From positions 55,521-119,520 of the forward strand of contig CAYPWJ010000003.1 of NCBI GenBank assembly GCA_964414415.1: a stretch of DNA of 64,000 nucleotides, written 5' to 3'. The DNA is from CAZESS01 sp964414415. GTDB lineage: Archaea > Thermoplasmatota > E2 > UBA202 > DSCA01. Position numbers and translations under genes: made by a program. Each line of letters begins with the position of its first letter. Positions within the stretch are counted from its first letter, which is position 1. This document shows positions 17,310 to 26,390 of the stretch, piece after piece. The notes beneath the pieces are model-generated. The model saw only the letters and a list, made by a program, of their open reading frames with translations, was not told where the DNA came from and ran no database searches.

Positions 17310-18164
17310 TCAGCGCGATGCGGGAATCAGGTGGCTGCCGTCGCAGGTCGACGCATCAAAGGCAAAACCCTCGCGGCAGACGGCATAGGTCAGCCCCTGC
17401 CGCCGGCATGCTCGGCCGACTCGCCGCAGCAGTCGACGTCGCTGCTCTTCCGGGAGATAATACGTGTTTCCCCGTTTGGTGAATCGCAGCTCGCTCAGTG
17501 CGTCCGGCAACGCGCGGTGCATACGCCGTAGTCCATCGTTGCGGGGTTTGACCGTCGAGGATACGACGTGCTGACAGTAGGGAGCCACCGCCGCTACGAT
17601 ATCCTCGATGTCTCCATCCGTCAAACCGGGGATGACGGGGTCCAGCCGAACCGAGCATGGGACGTCGTTCCCGGCGAGCACGCGCAGTGCCTCCAGCCGT
17701 TTGTCGGGCGGGGGCGCCTGCGGCTCAACGCGGGCGACGACGTCAGGCTGCAGCGACGTTATGGTCAGACTGACCGCTGCCCGCATGCCGGCGAGCAGCG
17801 CCGCGTCGCGGGCCACCAGCCCTGACTTGGTGACCACCAGGACAGGGACGTCCCGCTCCCTGAAGAGCTCGAGGCATCGCCTCGTCACCTGCTGCTCCTT
17901 TTCCATCGGCGGATACGGGTCGGAGCTGTTCGCCATGCTCACGTAGCGCCGCTGCATGTCCGCGCTGCGCAGCTCCCGGGCGAGCCGCTGCAGCACCTGC
18001 TCTTTTGTCCGTGCCTCGAACGGCCGGGGGATATAGGCGGTGATGTAGCAATAGAGGCATCCATGCGGGCAGCCGGTGTAGGGGCAAAACGAGTACTTCG
18101 GCGGGCAGGTGCACCGGCTGCTGTTCCACGGGTCGAACGCGTTGAGCACCATGCATCGGTGCAT
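17310..18164 (-). CDS. Radical SAM protein, SplB/DNA-photolyase-like group
   Basis: 284 aa. The cluster motif is CPHGCLYC near residue 32 (CxxxCxxC), preceded by a Cys-rich lead-in (SSRCTCPPKYSFCPYTG). The radical SAM barrel continues with SMANSSDPYPPMEKEQQ and SVRLDPVIPG, typical of the group annotated as spore-photoproduct-lyase-like or Rv2578c-like. It should bind a 4Fe-4S cluster and SAM; the substrate is unknown and the DNA-repair name is by family only. The N-terminus could also be the ATG at 18152. It is divergent from the DUF1015 gene with a shared spacer holding TATA-like tttaaaaaag. Confidence 0.85.
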   Translation of the reverse strand: MHRCMVLNAFDPWNSSRCTCPPKYSFCPYTGCPHGCLYCYITAYIPRPFEARTKEQVLQRLARELRSADMQRRYVSMANSSDPYPPMEKEQQVTRRCLELFRERDVPVLVVTKSGLVARDAALLAGMRAAVSLTITSLQPDVVARVEPQAPPPDKRLEALRVLAGNDVPCSVRLDPVIPGLTDGDIEDIVAAVAPYCQHVVSSTVKPRNDGLRRMHRALPDALSELRFTKRGNTYYLPEEQRRRLLRRVGRACRRQGLTYAVCREGFAFDASTCDGSHLIPASR

Positions 18165-18237
18165 CGCGCCGGTGCTTTAAGGCTTTCCGCCATACTTTTT
18201 TAAACGCGTTCGCCATCACGATGGACAGGTGAACAGC

Positions 18238-19383
18238 ATGGTCGAGATAAAACCATTCAGCGGCATCAGGCCGACCGACCCGGCGTCGTTCTGCATAAAG
18301 CCATACGACGTCATCGGCGACGAAGAACTCCGGCGGCTCCGCCAGGGTGACAGCGCAATCCACGTCATCCTGCCCGAGGGAGACGGCGACGAGGTCTACG
18401 ACAACGCCAGGCGCGCGCTTCAGCAGGCAAAGGAGAAGATGACCCGGGACGAGCCATCCATCTATCTCTACCGGGAGAGCAGCGAGGAGTTTACGCAGCG
18501 CGGCTTCATCCTCACCGCCTCGCTCGGGGACTACGAGGCAGGCCGGATAAAAAAACACGAGGAGACACGGGAAAAACCGCTGTGTGACCGCGTGCGCCAC
18601 ATCGAAGCCACCGATGCCAACACCGGCCTCGTCTGGACGGTCTTCCGCAGCAACGCCCGGCTCAAACGGCTGATGGACAAGGCAGCCCGGGGTCAGCCCG
18701 TCGCCGATTTCGACAAATACGGCTACCGTCACACCCTCTGGCGGATATCCGACAGCGGCGCCATCCAGGCTATCAGGGACGCCTTCCAGGACGTGCCGCT
18801 CTACATCGCCGACGGCCACCACCGGATGCGGGCCGCCTACGAGTACAGCCAGCGGCACGACGACGAAGAGGCACAGTATGTCATGCTGTTCGCCGCCAGC
18901 GACGACGAAATGCGCATCCTGCCCTACAACCGGGTGATACGCGAGATAGACAGCGACTCCTTCATCGACGACATCGCATCTACCTTCGAGGTCAGCAGGC
19001 TGGAGCAGCCGGCGGAGCCCGACGAGCACGAGATACAGCTCTACTACAACGGGGCATGGTGGCAGCTGCTACCCCACGACGTACCCGACGACATCGTTGC
19101 ATCGCTCGACGTCAGCATCCTGCAGGAGCAGCTCCTCGACCCGGCGCTCGATATCACGGACGTCCGCAACGACCCAAATATTTTCTTCGAGGGCGGCGAC
19201 CTCCCGCGCAGCCACTACGAGCACCTCGTCGACCGAGAGGGCAACGCCGCTGTCTTCTATCTCCACCCCACGAGCATCGAGGATCTCGAGGCCGTCGCCG
19301 ACGCAGCACGGAACATGCCTCCCAAGTCAACCTGGTTCGACCCCAAGCTGCTCACCGGGCTGGTGTTCCACTCGCTCCGCTAG
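18238..19383 (+). CDS. DUF1015 family protein
   Basis: 381 aa covering the whole family. Typical segments are VEIKPFSGIRPTDP at the start, KPYDVIGDEEL near 22, EETREKPLCDRVRH near 110, and the conserved YIADGHHRMRAAYEYS near 190. DUF1015 proteins are widespread in archaea and bacteria, often near serine or amino-acid metabolism, but no confirmed reaction is known to me. The ATG at 18238 is chosen over the in-frame GTG at 18229 because the product then begins MVEIKPF; the TATA box (cttttttaaa) ~35 nt upstream fits either. Its TAG stop overlaps the mevalonate kinase stop (CTAG). Confidence 0.85.
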   Translation: MVEIKPFSGIRPTDPASFCIKPYDVIGDEELRRLRQGDSAIHVILPEGDGDEVYDNARRALQQAKEKMTRDEPSIYLYRESSEEFTQRGFILTASLGDYEAGRIKKHEETREKPLCDRVRHIEATDANTGLVWTVFRSNARLKRLMDKAARGQPVADFDKYGYRHTLWRISDSGAIQAIRDAFQDVPLYIADGHHRMRAAYEYSQRHDDEEAQYVMLFAASDDEMRILPYNRVIREIDSDSFIDDIASTFEVSRLEQPAEPDEHEIQLYYNGAWWQLLPHDVPDDIVASLDVSILQEQLLDPALDITDVRNDPNIFFEGGDLPRSHYEHLVDREGNAAVFYLHPTSIEDLEAVADAARNMPPKSTWFDPKLLTGLVFHSLR

Positions 19384-20318
19384 TCCCACATCTTGACGCC
19401 GTCGCCTGAAACGGAGGTCACCAGCGCCCGCCCGCCGGCTTTCTCTATCGAGATGGCCACCCGCTCCGGCTCGTCGGTCAACGCGATGATGCTCCCGCCG
19501 CCACCCGCACCCGTCAGCTTGGCGCCGTAGGCACCGGCACGCCGGGCCGCCGCGATGAGCTTCTCCAGCGCGTCGGAACTCGCACCCAGCGTGTGCAGGT
19601 TTTTCTGCGCCTCGTTCATCGTCTCGCCCAGGGCGACGTAGTCCCGCTGCTGCAGCGCCTCGACGCCGTCGATGACGAGCTCCCCGATACGCTCGGTGAG
19701 CTCACGGCCGAAGCTCGAATGAGTGACGAAACGCCGCACTTTTTTGACCTGCCGCGGGGTCTTCGACTTGATGCCGGTCATCCCGACGACGATGTGGACG
19801 TCCTCCATCGGCGGGATCTCGACCTCGTGGACGTACCAGGTCTTCCCGTCGCGGCTGATCTTCCAGAGGAACCCGTCACGTTGCTCCCGGGCCAGCAGGA
19901 TAGCGCCCCCGTGGGTGCACGCCGACGTGTCGTTGGGGCTGCCGCCGCCCTGCACCTCGTACTCGACCTCGAAGCTCTCACGTGCCACCTGCTCCAGGGA
20001 AAACGTGTCGTCGAGGCTGCGGATGCATGCAACCGACGCGGTGGTGATCGCCGCCGAGGAGCCGAGCCCGCTGGCCGACGGGATGTTGGAAAACGTCGTC
20101 GTCTGCAGCGGCGGGCCGTCCCACAGCGTCTCGATGGCATGCTTGATGTAGGTGTGCCGGTAGCCGTCAAGCGGCCGTCCGTTCACCTCGTTTGCCTCGC
20201 CTGGCCGCATCTCCACGCCGACACGGAGGTCGATGGCCGTCGAGAGGCAGGGCTGCCCGTACATGACGCCGTGCTCGCCGAGCAAAATGATTTTCCCCGG
20301 AACCGATGTGACAGCCAT
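19380..20318 (-). CDS. mvk: Mevalonate kinase
   Basis: 312 aa GHMP kinase. Motifs: PGKIILLGEHGVMYGQP at residues 7-23, the ATP loop PSASGLGSSAAIT near 80-92, the acidic GGGSPNDTSAC loop near 130, and the C-terminal KLTGAGGGGSIIAL near 272. It phosphorylates mevalonate in isoprenoid synthesis, feeding the ether-lipid enzymes found elsewhere in the window (GGR at 12.6 kb, DGGGP synthase at 56.3 kb). Thermoplasma uses a mevalonate-3-kinase, but this sequence has the classical 5-kinase pattern. The gene is monocistronic here, with its promoter facing the HAD gene. Confidence 0.93.
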   Translation of the reverse strand: MAVTSVPGKIILLGEHGVMYGQPCLSTAIDLRVGVEMRPGEANEVNGRPLDGYRHTYIKHAIETLWDGPPLQTTTFSNIPSASGLGSSAAITTASVACIRSLDDTFSLEQVARESFEVEYEVQGGGSPNDTSACTHGGAILLAREQRDGFLWKISRDGKTWYVHEVEIPPMEDVHIVVGMTGIKSKTPRQVKKVRRFVTHSSFGRELTERIGELVIDGVEALQQRDYVALGETMNEAQKNLHTLGASSDALEKLIAAARRAGAYGAKLTGAGGGGSIIALTDEPERVAISIEKAGGRALVTSVSGDGVKMWD

Positions 20319-20372
20319 CTATCGCCATAACGCCGGTAGGGTAAAAAAGTTACTGTTTCCGCCGGGCGGCAA

Positions 20373-20380
20373 GATATATA
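20373..20380 (+). promoter_or_regulatory. TATA box of the HAD-hydrolase gene
   Basis: The octamer GATATATA lies about 23 nt before the ATG at 20400, giving a leaderless transcript. It is one of the clearest core promoters in the window. Confidence 0.55.
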
Positions 20381-20399
20381 TGGCGGGCGGTATACCACC

Positions 20400-21017
20400 A
20401 TGGACCGCCTGCTGGTGTTCGACTACGACGGCGTCCTCGTCGACAGCCTCGACGTCTTCAAGCGACATTTCCTTCAGGCCTGCAGAGACGAGGACATCGA
20501 CGCCATACGCACCGAGGAGGACTTCCTGTCGCTCTTCGACGGCAACCTCTATCAAAGCATGACGCAGCGTGGCCTGTCACGCGACCAGATCCTCACCGTC
20601 GTCTTTTCCGTCCGTGACGGCGTGATGGAGGAACGCGAGGCGATACAGCTCTTCCCCGGCATCCGGGAGGCGGTGCACGCGCTGGCCGAGGACAACACGC
20701 TCGCCGTCGTCACCTCCAACGACACCCAGGTCGTCAGGCATTTCCTCAAAGCGCGTGACATCGATCGCTTCACCGACGTCATCGGCTCCGACAGAGAACC
20801 GAGCAAGCAGGCGAAACTCCAGCGCCTCAAGCGACATCACGACGCCGCCTGTTACTACATCGGCGACACCGTCGGCGACATCATCGAAGGCAAAAAAACC
20901 TCGGTGGCGACCGTCGCGGCCGCGTGGGGCTGGCACGACGAGCATCGTCTCCGCCAGGCAGAGCCGGACCACCTCATCCACCGGCCGGCGGAGCTACGCC
21001 ACCTTTTCTCCCGCTGA
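20400..21017 (+). CDS. HAD-superfamily hydrolase, phosphoglycolate-phosphatase-like
   Basis: 205 aa. HAD motif I FDYDGVLVDSLD is at residues 7-18 with the nucleophile and acid-base Asp pair, motif II VVTSNDTQVV near 102, the motif III Lys in SKQAKLQR near 138, and motif IV YYIGDTVGDIIEGK near 158. The helical cap sits between motifs I and II. It is likely to dephosphorylate a small phosphorylated metabolite; the substrate is not predictable. It converges with the C45-like gene with 2 bp between stops. Confidence 0.88.
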   Translation: MDRLLVFDYDGVLVDSLDVFKRHFLQACRDEDIDAIRTEEDFLSLFDGNLYQSMTQRGLSRDQILTVVFSVRDGVMEEREAIQLFPGIREAVHALAEDNTLAVVTSNDTQVVRHFLKARDIDRFTDVIGSDREPSKQAKLQRLKRHHDAACYYIGDTVGDIIEGKKTSVATVAAAWGWHDEHRLRQAEPDHLIHRPAELRHLFSR

Positions 21018-21019
21018 TG

Positions 21020-22351
21020 TTACAGCAGCGCGTCAAGCCGGAAATAATGAACCGGCATCGAGCACGCACGGGTCTCATCCCCGGCGAACGACACCACCAT
21101 CTCCCCCGTTGACGGTTGCGCCACCCACTGGAACAGCGACCGATATATCTCGCTGACGTGCACCGCGACGCCAAACACGAGATCCGTCCTCCCCGTGTAC
21201 TCGTCACGCAGCAGATCCATCGTCCCGTTGAGGTCGAGCGTGCCGTACCGGCGCTCGACTTCCTCGCTCAGCGCACGGTAATGCATCCACGGGATAAACA
21301 TGTAGGTCTTCCCGGTCAGCGCCCAGAAAAAACTCAGGGGGCCGCTCGGGTCGTAGCGCACCCGGTCGAGCTCGACCTCGGCGCACTGCGGCGTCACATA
21401 CATCGGCGTCCGCCGCACCACGTCCTTGATCTGCCAGAACGGCGCCACGCCTTCCTCCTCGCTGTCCCAGGTGCCGACGTAGGAGATGTTCGCGGTCTGC
21501 TCCAGGGCGTAGCCCGCCGGCTGGCCTGCATCCGAGATGACGAAATTCCAGCCGCACGTCCGGTTGTGCGTCATGATGTCGACGGCCTCCCCGGCGCTGT
21601 CCGCCCGGTCGAGCACCATCCGCATCCGGAAGAAGGCGCTGATGCCGTGGAACGTCGTGTCGTTGGTCAGGCAGGTGTCCTCCCCGATGGCGATGCCCTG
21701 CTCGTTGAAGCCGCTCCAGCAGCCGATGTTGCCGGCGAACTCCGGATACATCGACGCATGCGCACCGGCGGGGTCGCGAACCATGACGACAAGGGTGCTC
21801 TGCAGCCGCCGCCCCGTCACGGGATCCCTGACGTCGAGCTGCCAGTCGAAGCTCCGGACGTGGTAGAGACCGCCGCTCGCTGTCGCGTCGCCCCAGAGCG
21901 ATATCTCGCAGCAGGATACCATGTGGTTGAACAGCGCCGGCATCGTGTTCAGCACCGCCACCTCCTCGAACGACAGCGACGAGCCGTCGGCCATGCCCTG
22001 CATCTCCTCCAGGTAGCAGCCGGGGAGATAGGGCCGCATGACACGCCAGACCTCGAGGATGTCCTCGTAGTCGTAGCCGTGCCGCTCGAACGCGTCGAGC
22101 TGTGCACGCATCGCAACGCCGATGCGCTCGTCCAGCAGCCTCCCGTGCTGGTAGCCCATCTCGTAGTAGGAGCCGTTGAGATGGAGCACAGTGACATTGC
22201 TCCGTGTCTCCAGCCAGCCGCCCTCCACCGGTGCATCCACCGTTCCCTCGCGGTCGACCCCGAGCTGGATATCGTGCAGTCCCAGGGACGGCGTGACCAG
22301 CAGCGCCGCGACGGCGACACCCAGCACCAGCGTAGCGATATCTCGATGCAT
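21020..22351 (-). CDS. Secreted Ntn-hydrolase, C45 acyltransferase/phospholipase-B-like
   Basis: 443 aa with a signal peptide (TLVLGVAVAALLVTPSLG). The N-terminal YYEMGYQHGRLLDERI near residue 62, the Cys nucleophile region SCCEISLWGDATASGG (Cys148 the likely nucleophile) and HVRSFDWQL near 164 match the C45 / acyl-CoA:6-APA acyltransferase family and its C45-like relatives. These are amide-bond hydrolases usually activated by self-cleavage before the Cys. Here a substantial pro-region precedes the Cys. Natural substrates may be peptides, N-acyl amino acids or lipids. The exported location fits the other secreted hydrolases. Confidence 0.85.
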   Translation of the reverse strand: MHRDIATLVLGVAVAALLVTPSLGLHDIQLGVDREGTVDAPVEGGWLETRSNVTVLHLNGSYYEMGYQHGRLLDERIGVAMRAQLDAFERHGYDYEDILEVWRVMRPYLPGCYLEEMQGMADGSSLSFEEVAVLNTMPALFNHMVSCCEISLWGDATASGGLYHVRSFDWQLDVRDPVTGRRLQSTLVVMVRDPAGAHASMYPEFAGNIGCWSGFNEQGIAIGEDTCLTNDTTFHGISAFFRMRMVLDRADSAGEAVDIMTHNRTCGWNFVISDAGQPAGYALEQTANISYVGTWDSEEEGVAPFWQIKDVVRRTPMYVTPQCAEVELDRVRYDPSGPLSFFWALTGKTYMFIPWMHYRALSEEVERRYGTLDLNGTMDLLRDEYTGRTDLVFGVAVHVSEIYRSLFQWVAQPSTGEMVVSFAGDETRACSMPVHYFRLDALL

Positions 22352-22425
22352 GGTCTCACATCTGCAATAGCTCCCGGTTTAAATAGTATCCCGTGCCATT
22401 GCGGGGCATGGCTTCACTGGAAAAG

Positions 22426-23889
22426 CTACATCCAGGTGAACACCCACATGGCGGCCGCGCCGGCGTTGCCGGCAGCGTCGTATGCCTTCACCTCAAGCCG
22501 ATGCAGGCCGAACCGGGCGTCCGACCATTTCTGCTCGAGCGATGGCCCGTCGGTCGAGGTCACCAGCTCGCCGTCGCGGTAGTACTCGATCCTGTCGAGG
22601 CCGGAGAGCGCATCCGTCGCCGTGGCCTCAACGGTGACGGGACCGATGATGACGACGCCGAGCGGCATGTCACGGTGATCGCCGAAGAAGTACAGCTTTC
22701 CCCGTTCAGGCCGGGTGATGCTGACATCCGGCGCGCTGCCGTCGACGTAGACCGGGGTGCTGGAGGTTGCCTGTCGCCCATCGCCGTCGGTGACGGTGAG
22801 CTCAACCTCGTATGTTCCCTCCTCGTCGTAGGTGTGCGCTGGCGTCGCACCGGTCGCGGTGTCCCCGTCGTCGAAATCCCAGGAGTAGGAGACGACGGGG
22901 GCCACGAAACCGGTGCTTTTGCTGCCGTCAAACGCGACGGACCGACCGGCCTCCGTATAGTACGGCCCGCCGGCTCTGGCAACGACCGGAGACGTGTCCA
23001 CCGCGATGAGGAAATGCTCTATCTGGCAGTCTCCATAGGCAATCCGGAAGTATCCGTCCTCGCCCCAGCCGGCGCCCCAGCTGTTCTTGACAATCCAGTA
23101 TCCCTCGTCCTCGCCACCCCAGCTGTCGTCGTAGCCCGTAATGACCACCTGATGGTTGATGTCCCTGGTCGGCTCCTCCCCGGGATGCTCATAGACGCCG
23201 CCGTCGTAGCCGCCGAAGTCGTCATAGACAGCCATCTCCGCCACCAGTGGCCCGTGCTCGACCAGCAGCGCCTTGACGTCCCTCCGGGCTGGATCGCTGT
23301 ATCCGTCGTACTCGGTGACCGGATAGAGCGTGTCACGCCAGCCGTCGCATTTATCAGCGCAGGGGATACCATCGTCTGCACGGTAGGGGAAGCACTCCTC
23401 GGTGATGGCGCCGCCGTGACTGTGGAGATACCCGTAGGCCCACCAGGCGTTCCATCCGCTGCAGCCGCCGCTGGCCGGGGGACACGACAGCAGGTATTGC
23501 TCGGACAGGTCAACGTCGACATCAGGACTCCGCGCCTCGATGTTTACCATGGCCTCCAGTGCGCCGACGGCCGCGAAGCCCCAGCAGCTGCCGCAGCTGC
23601 CCTGCGACTTGGCGACGGTCATCCAGTTTCCACTCACGTTGCCCAGGGATGCATCCCGCCAGTCCCACGCCGGAGGTACCCCGCCGCCGGACACCGCGGG
23701 GCTCTCGCCGTTCACCTGGAGGTCGTATGTATCGATGGGGACACATCCATATCCGTGCCGTGAGGCGTCGCCGCTGTCGACGGAGGTGACGCTCGTCTCG
23801 CCCACACCCAGGTTGTGGACGGCGGGCACGAGAAACAGCACCGCCACCGTTATACACGCCAGGCTTTTCGAGAGATGGTTTCGCTGCAT
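22426..23889 (-). CDS. Secreted C1A cysteine protease with PKD and C-terminal Ig-like module
   Basis: 487 aa with a signal peptide (LACITVAVLFLVPAVH). The papain domain has Gln and Cys102 in AKSQGSCGSCWGFAA, the catalytic His in NHQVVITGYDDSWG near 257, and Asn in YWIVKNSWGAGWGEDG near 277. A PKD domain (YSWDFDDGDTATG, YDEEGTYEVELTVTDGDG) follows at about 320-405. The last ~95 residues are the window's recurring module (RPERGKLYFFGDHRDMP). It is a paralogue of the protease at 13902-15134 but carries the extra module. A TATA-like box (catttaaaata) sits ~25 nt upstream. Confidence 0.93.
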   Translation of the reverse strand: MQRNHLSKSLACITVAVLFLVPAVHNLGVGETSVTSVDSGDASRHGYGCVPIDTYDLQVNGESPAVSGGGVPPAWDWRDASLGNVSGNWMTVAKSQGSCGSCWGFAAVGALEAMVNIEARSPDVDVDLSEQYLLSCPPASGGCSGWNAWWAYGYLHSHGGAITEECFPYRADDGIPCADKCDGWRDTLYPVTEYDGYSDPARRDVKALLVEHGPLVAEMAVYDDFGGYDGGVYEHPGEEPTRDINHQVVITGYDDSWGGEDEGYWIVKNSWGAGWGEDGYFRIAYGDCQIEHFLIAVDTSPVVARAGGPYYTEAGRSVAFDGSKSTGFVAPVVSYSWDFDDGDTATGATPAHTYDEEGTYEVELTVTDGDGRQATSSTPVYVDGSAPDVSITRPERGKLYFFGDHRDMPLGVVIIGPVTVEATATDALSGLDRIEYYRDGELVTSTDGPSLEQKWSDARFGLHRLEVKAYDAAGNAGAAAMWVFTWM

Positions 23890-23960
23890 TGGCCATGAAC
23901 AACGGCAGGGGTATTTTAAATGCTTTTACTGCCCGGCTGGCAGCGTGGCATCTGCCTTTT

Positions 23961-24080
23961 TCAGGTGTTAGGTCCCTGGAGGATCTCCCGCCATTCCTCC
24001 CGGCAGAACGGACAGGTCACCTGGTTGACACCCTTGATTTTTTCGTAGTAGAAGACGCCGCGGCACTGCAGAATCGTCAT
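23961..24080 (-). CDS. 39-aa putative zinc-binding microprotein
   Basis: A short frame starting MTILQCRGVFYYEKIKG with a later CPFCREEW. One Cys near the N-terminus plus CPFC could form half of a zinc site, perhaps in a dimer. A TATA-like box (ttaaatttt region near 24137-24147) lies farther upstream than usual, so the true start may be earlier or the message has a leader. No family is recognised. The protein-like composition and Cys spacing are the only support. Confidence 0.4.
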   Translation of the reverse strand: MTILQCRGVFYYEKIKGVNQVTCPFCREEWREILQGPNT

Positions 24081-24346
24081 CTCGAGCTCGCCCTGGCCGT
24101 TGGCCCGTCTGGGGAACGTATAATTGCTGGACTTAAAATTTATTAAACTACCGCTATTAGGATGCTGGGGCAGGCAAAAATCTGAAACTCTAACCGTGAG
24201 GTTTTATGTTTTGCAAGCTTGCCTCCGACATGCCTGCTCCTCCCTTATCCTCAAAATATACGGCGGCAGACAGCTTCAGCAGAGGGAAAGCGCACCAACT
24301 CCGTGAAGAGGAACATTAGAGAAAAAAAGAAGGGAAAAAGAGAGGG

Positions 24347-25921
24347 CTACAGTCCAAGGACGAGTGGCCCGAGGATGAAGCCGCTCATGCTCTTGGTGGC
24401 ACCGCCCGCCTCGATAGATATCGTAGTGGGTCCAACACCGACGACGAGGCCTGTGCTGATGTCCTTCGACTCGCCGGCCGGCAGCACATCGATGGTACCG
24501 GTCGTAGTGCCGCCCACGAATACGGGTCCGCTGAACTCGATGGACCAGTCCACGTTTTCCGCTGGAGCGCTGCCCGTGTTGGATACCGTTGCCTTCAGGC
24601 CAAATCCACCGGATACAGCAGGAATCTCGATGCTGGGTGCTGGCAGCACATCGTAATATATGTCCTTGTTGCCGTTGCGGTTGTCCGTCCAGATGATGCC
24701 ACCCTGTGATATCTGGAGCGACGATGGCTCCTCGACCACGGTGCCGTCTTCGTCGTTGACCTGTTCAGGCTCCTCCCAGCTGGCGCCGCCGTCCGTTGAC
24801 TTCGTGAGATAGAGGTTGCCGTCACGGATAAAGGAACAGTAGACGGTAGAGCCGCTCATAAATATGTCTGGATGCAGGTCGTCGGTCTGTGCCTCCGCGG
24901 GGAAGGATCCATCCTGCCATGTTTCTCCTTCATCGGAGGAATACTTGCAGGTGAGATCCCAGTCGCCATAGGTCGGGTTCTGCGACATGTATACCACGCA
25001 TAGATGGCTGCCGCTGGCCCCGACAGCCGGGTCCTTGTAGGGGTCGCTGCCTTCCCACGTCTTGACAGGCCAAAGGGCCATGTCACTCTCTTTGTTTGGG
25101 TCGCCCCAGTGAATACCGATGCCGTGTGCACCTGAAGACTCGTTTTCGTAGTCCCAGACCTCCCAGAAGTGGTTCGATGTCGCCGCCATGTCAGCATTGT
25201 ATGACAGCGGGAAATACTGGTCGCCTGTCCAATAGTATCCGGCCTCCTCCCATTTACCGAGCATGAATCCTCCCTCGATTGCGCTTTGGAGGTTGTAGCC
25301 CGAGTATTCGACATGCCCGGTATATCCCCAGCCCCATGACGTCTCGCTCATGGCAGCCGCTGAAAGCGAGGAGCGCTCTGAGTCATATCCGCTCTGATCG
25401 AGATAGCCAGTCTGCCATGCCCCCGGGTCTGCAGGATCTGGGGCATAGAGGACATAGAATCGCTGTGCCGTCCGGTCGTTCCAGACGCCGTACATGACAT
25501 CGCTGTCCGGCGGGGTGACCAGGGCCGGCCAGTTCTGCAGGTTGCTCGCCATATCGCCGGTGTCGGTGTTGTAGAGCTCGTTCCAGCTGCTTCCGTCGGT
25601 GGACCGCATGAAATAGATATGTCCCTCAAGGGCTCCGAGCTGCCGTTCCCAGGCTGCCACGTAGCTGCCGTCCGGCGCTTTCACTACGACCGGATGCCTA
25701 TCGTCTTCCTCTGAGGAGGAAAGCTGGATGTCGCCGTTGCCTCCGGATGCGGCGGCTGTACGCTGTTCTGTCAGTTTAGTCGGGTCACTGGGGTGCTTGT
25801 CCACATTGGCGGTAAGCTCGTCGGGGGTATCTGTGCTGGAAAAAGACTGTGCTATTGGAACACACAGCATAGCACCAGCCACGACTGCTATAGCCATAAT
25901 TTTGCTTGCTTTTACGCTCAT
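24347..25921 (-). CDS. Secreted Asp-box (BNR/sialidase-like) repeat protein, 524 aa
   Basis: Signal peptide (IMAIAVVAGAMLCVPIAQS). Three Asp-box motifs of the SxDxGxxW type are visible: STDGSSW near residue 108, SSDEGETW near 330 and STDGGASW near 380, which mark a beta-propeller. The sialidase arginine triad cannot be assigned, so enzymatic activity is doubtful. The final ~95 residues form a beta-rich domain (ATVSNTGSAPAENVDWSI) ending in SGFILGPLVLGL, identical at the very end to its neighbour at 26391-28040. Tandem duplication is clear. Function may be glycan or protein binding at the cell surface. Confidence 0.82.
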   Translation of the reverse strand: MSVKASKIMAIAVVAGAMLCVPIAQSFSSTDTPDELTANVDKHPSDPTKLTEQRTAAASGGNGDIQLSSSEEDDRHPVVVKAPDGSYVAAWERQLGALEGHIYFMRSTDGSSWNELYNTDTGDMASNLQNWPALVTPPDSDVMYGVWNDRTAQRFYVLYAPDPADPGAWQTGYLDQSGYDSERSSLSAAAMSETSWGWGYTGHVEYSGYNLQSAIEGGFMLGKWEEAGYYWTGDQYFPLSYNADMAATSNHFWEVWDYENESSGAHGIGIHWGDPNKESDMALWPVKTWEGSDPYKDPAVGASGSHLCVVYMSQNPTYGDWDLTCKYSSDEGETWQDGSFPAEAQTDDLHPDIFMSGSTVYCSFIRDGNLYLTKSTDGGASWEEPEQVNDEDGTVVEEPSSLQISQGGIIWTDNRNGNKDIYYDVLPAPSIEIPAVSGGFGLKATVSNTGSAPAENVDWSIEFSGPVFVGGTTTGTIDVLPAGESKDISTGLVVGVGPTTISIEAGGATKSMSGFILGPLVLGL

Positions 25922-26390
25922 TCTTCTGCCTCCAGGTATGTATCAAGCGCTGTCTTAAAAATGTATCGAATAAATATAAGAGTGAAAAGGCTCTATTTGG
26001 GGTGTCATGGCGGCCACCTGCCGCCCCGGGGCCTCTGGACGGTGACCACTGCCTAGTTCTCCCGATCGTTTCCCTGTCCAAAGAGATGGACCACCAACAC
26101 CAGTTTAAATCTTTTATTTCAACAATTTTATCGGAGATCACCCGTCTCAAGATGAACCAAAAGAAATCACATACAGCGTCGCCATCCTCAAAGTCAAATA
26201 AATACTTGACATATACGGCTTCATCTCGAAACTATCGTAACTGGCATCGACCAGGCGAAAAAACCTCCTTACGCTCTTCAAGCCAAGCGCTTTGGTTTGC
26301 CGGTATTGGAGGTATTACATGGTATATGGTTTTCGAGAGAGTCGAGAGAGCCGAAATTAAAAAAGAAGAGAGATAGAGAGGGAGAGATGG
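25922..26390. other. AT-rich spacer between the Asp-box paralogues
   Basis: This 469-bp stretch is visibly AT-richer than its surroundings, mainly at 26100-26380. A plus-strand frame (25906-26376) and a minus-strand frame cross it, but both have random-looking composition. The start-proximal part should hold the promoter of the 524-aa gene; an AT-rich stretch lies near 25960-25980. I see no RNA gene or mobile element. Confidence 0.5.

Noticed and set aside
17100..17531. 143-aa plus-strand frame over the small RNA and the radical SAM gene end
   Set aside because: It crosses the hairpin and the SAM gene in antisense; the product has no recognisable fold.
25906..26376. 156-aa plus-strand frame in the spacer between the Asp-box genes
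   Set aside because: No promoter, no motif, and a mixed basic/hydrophobic tail that looks random.
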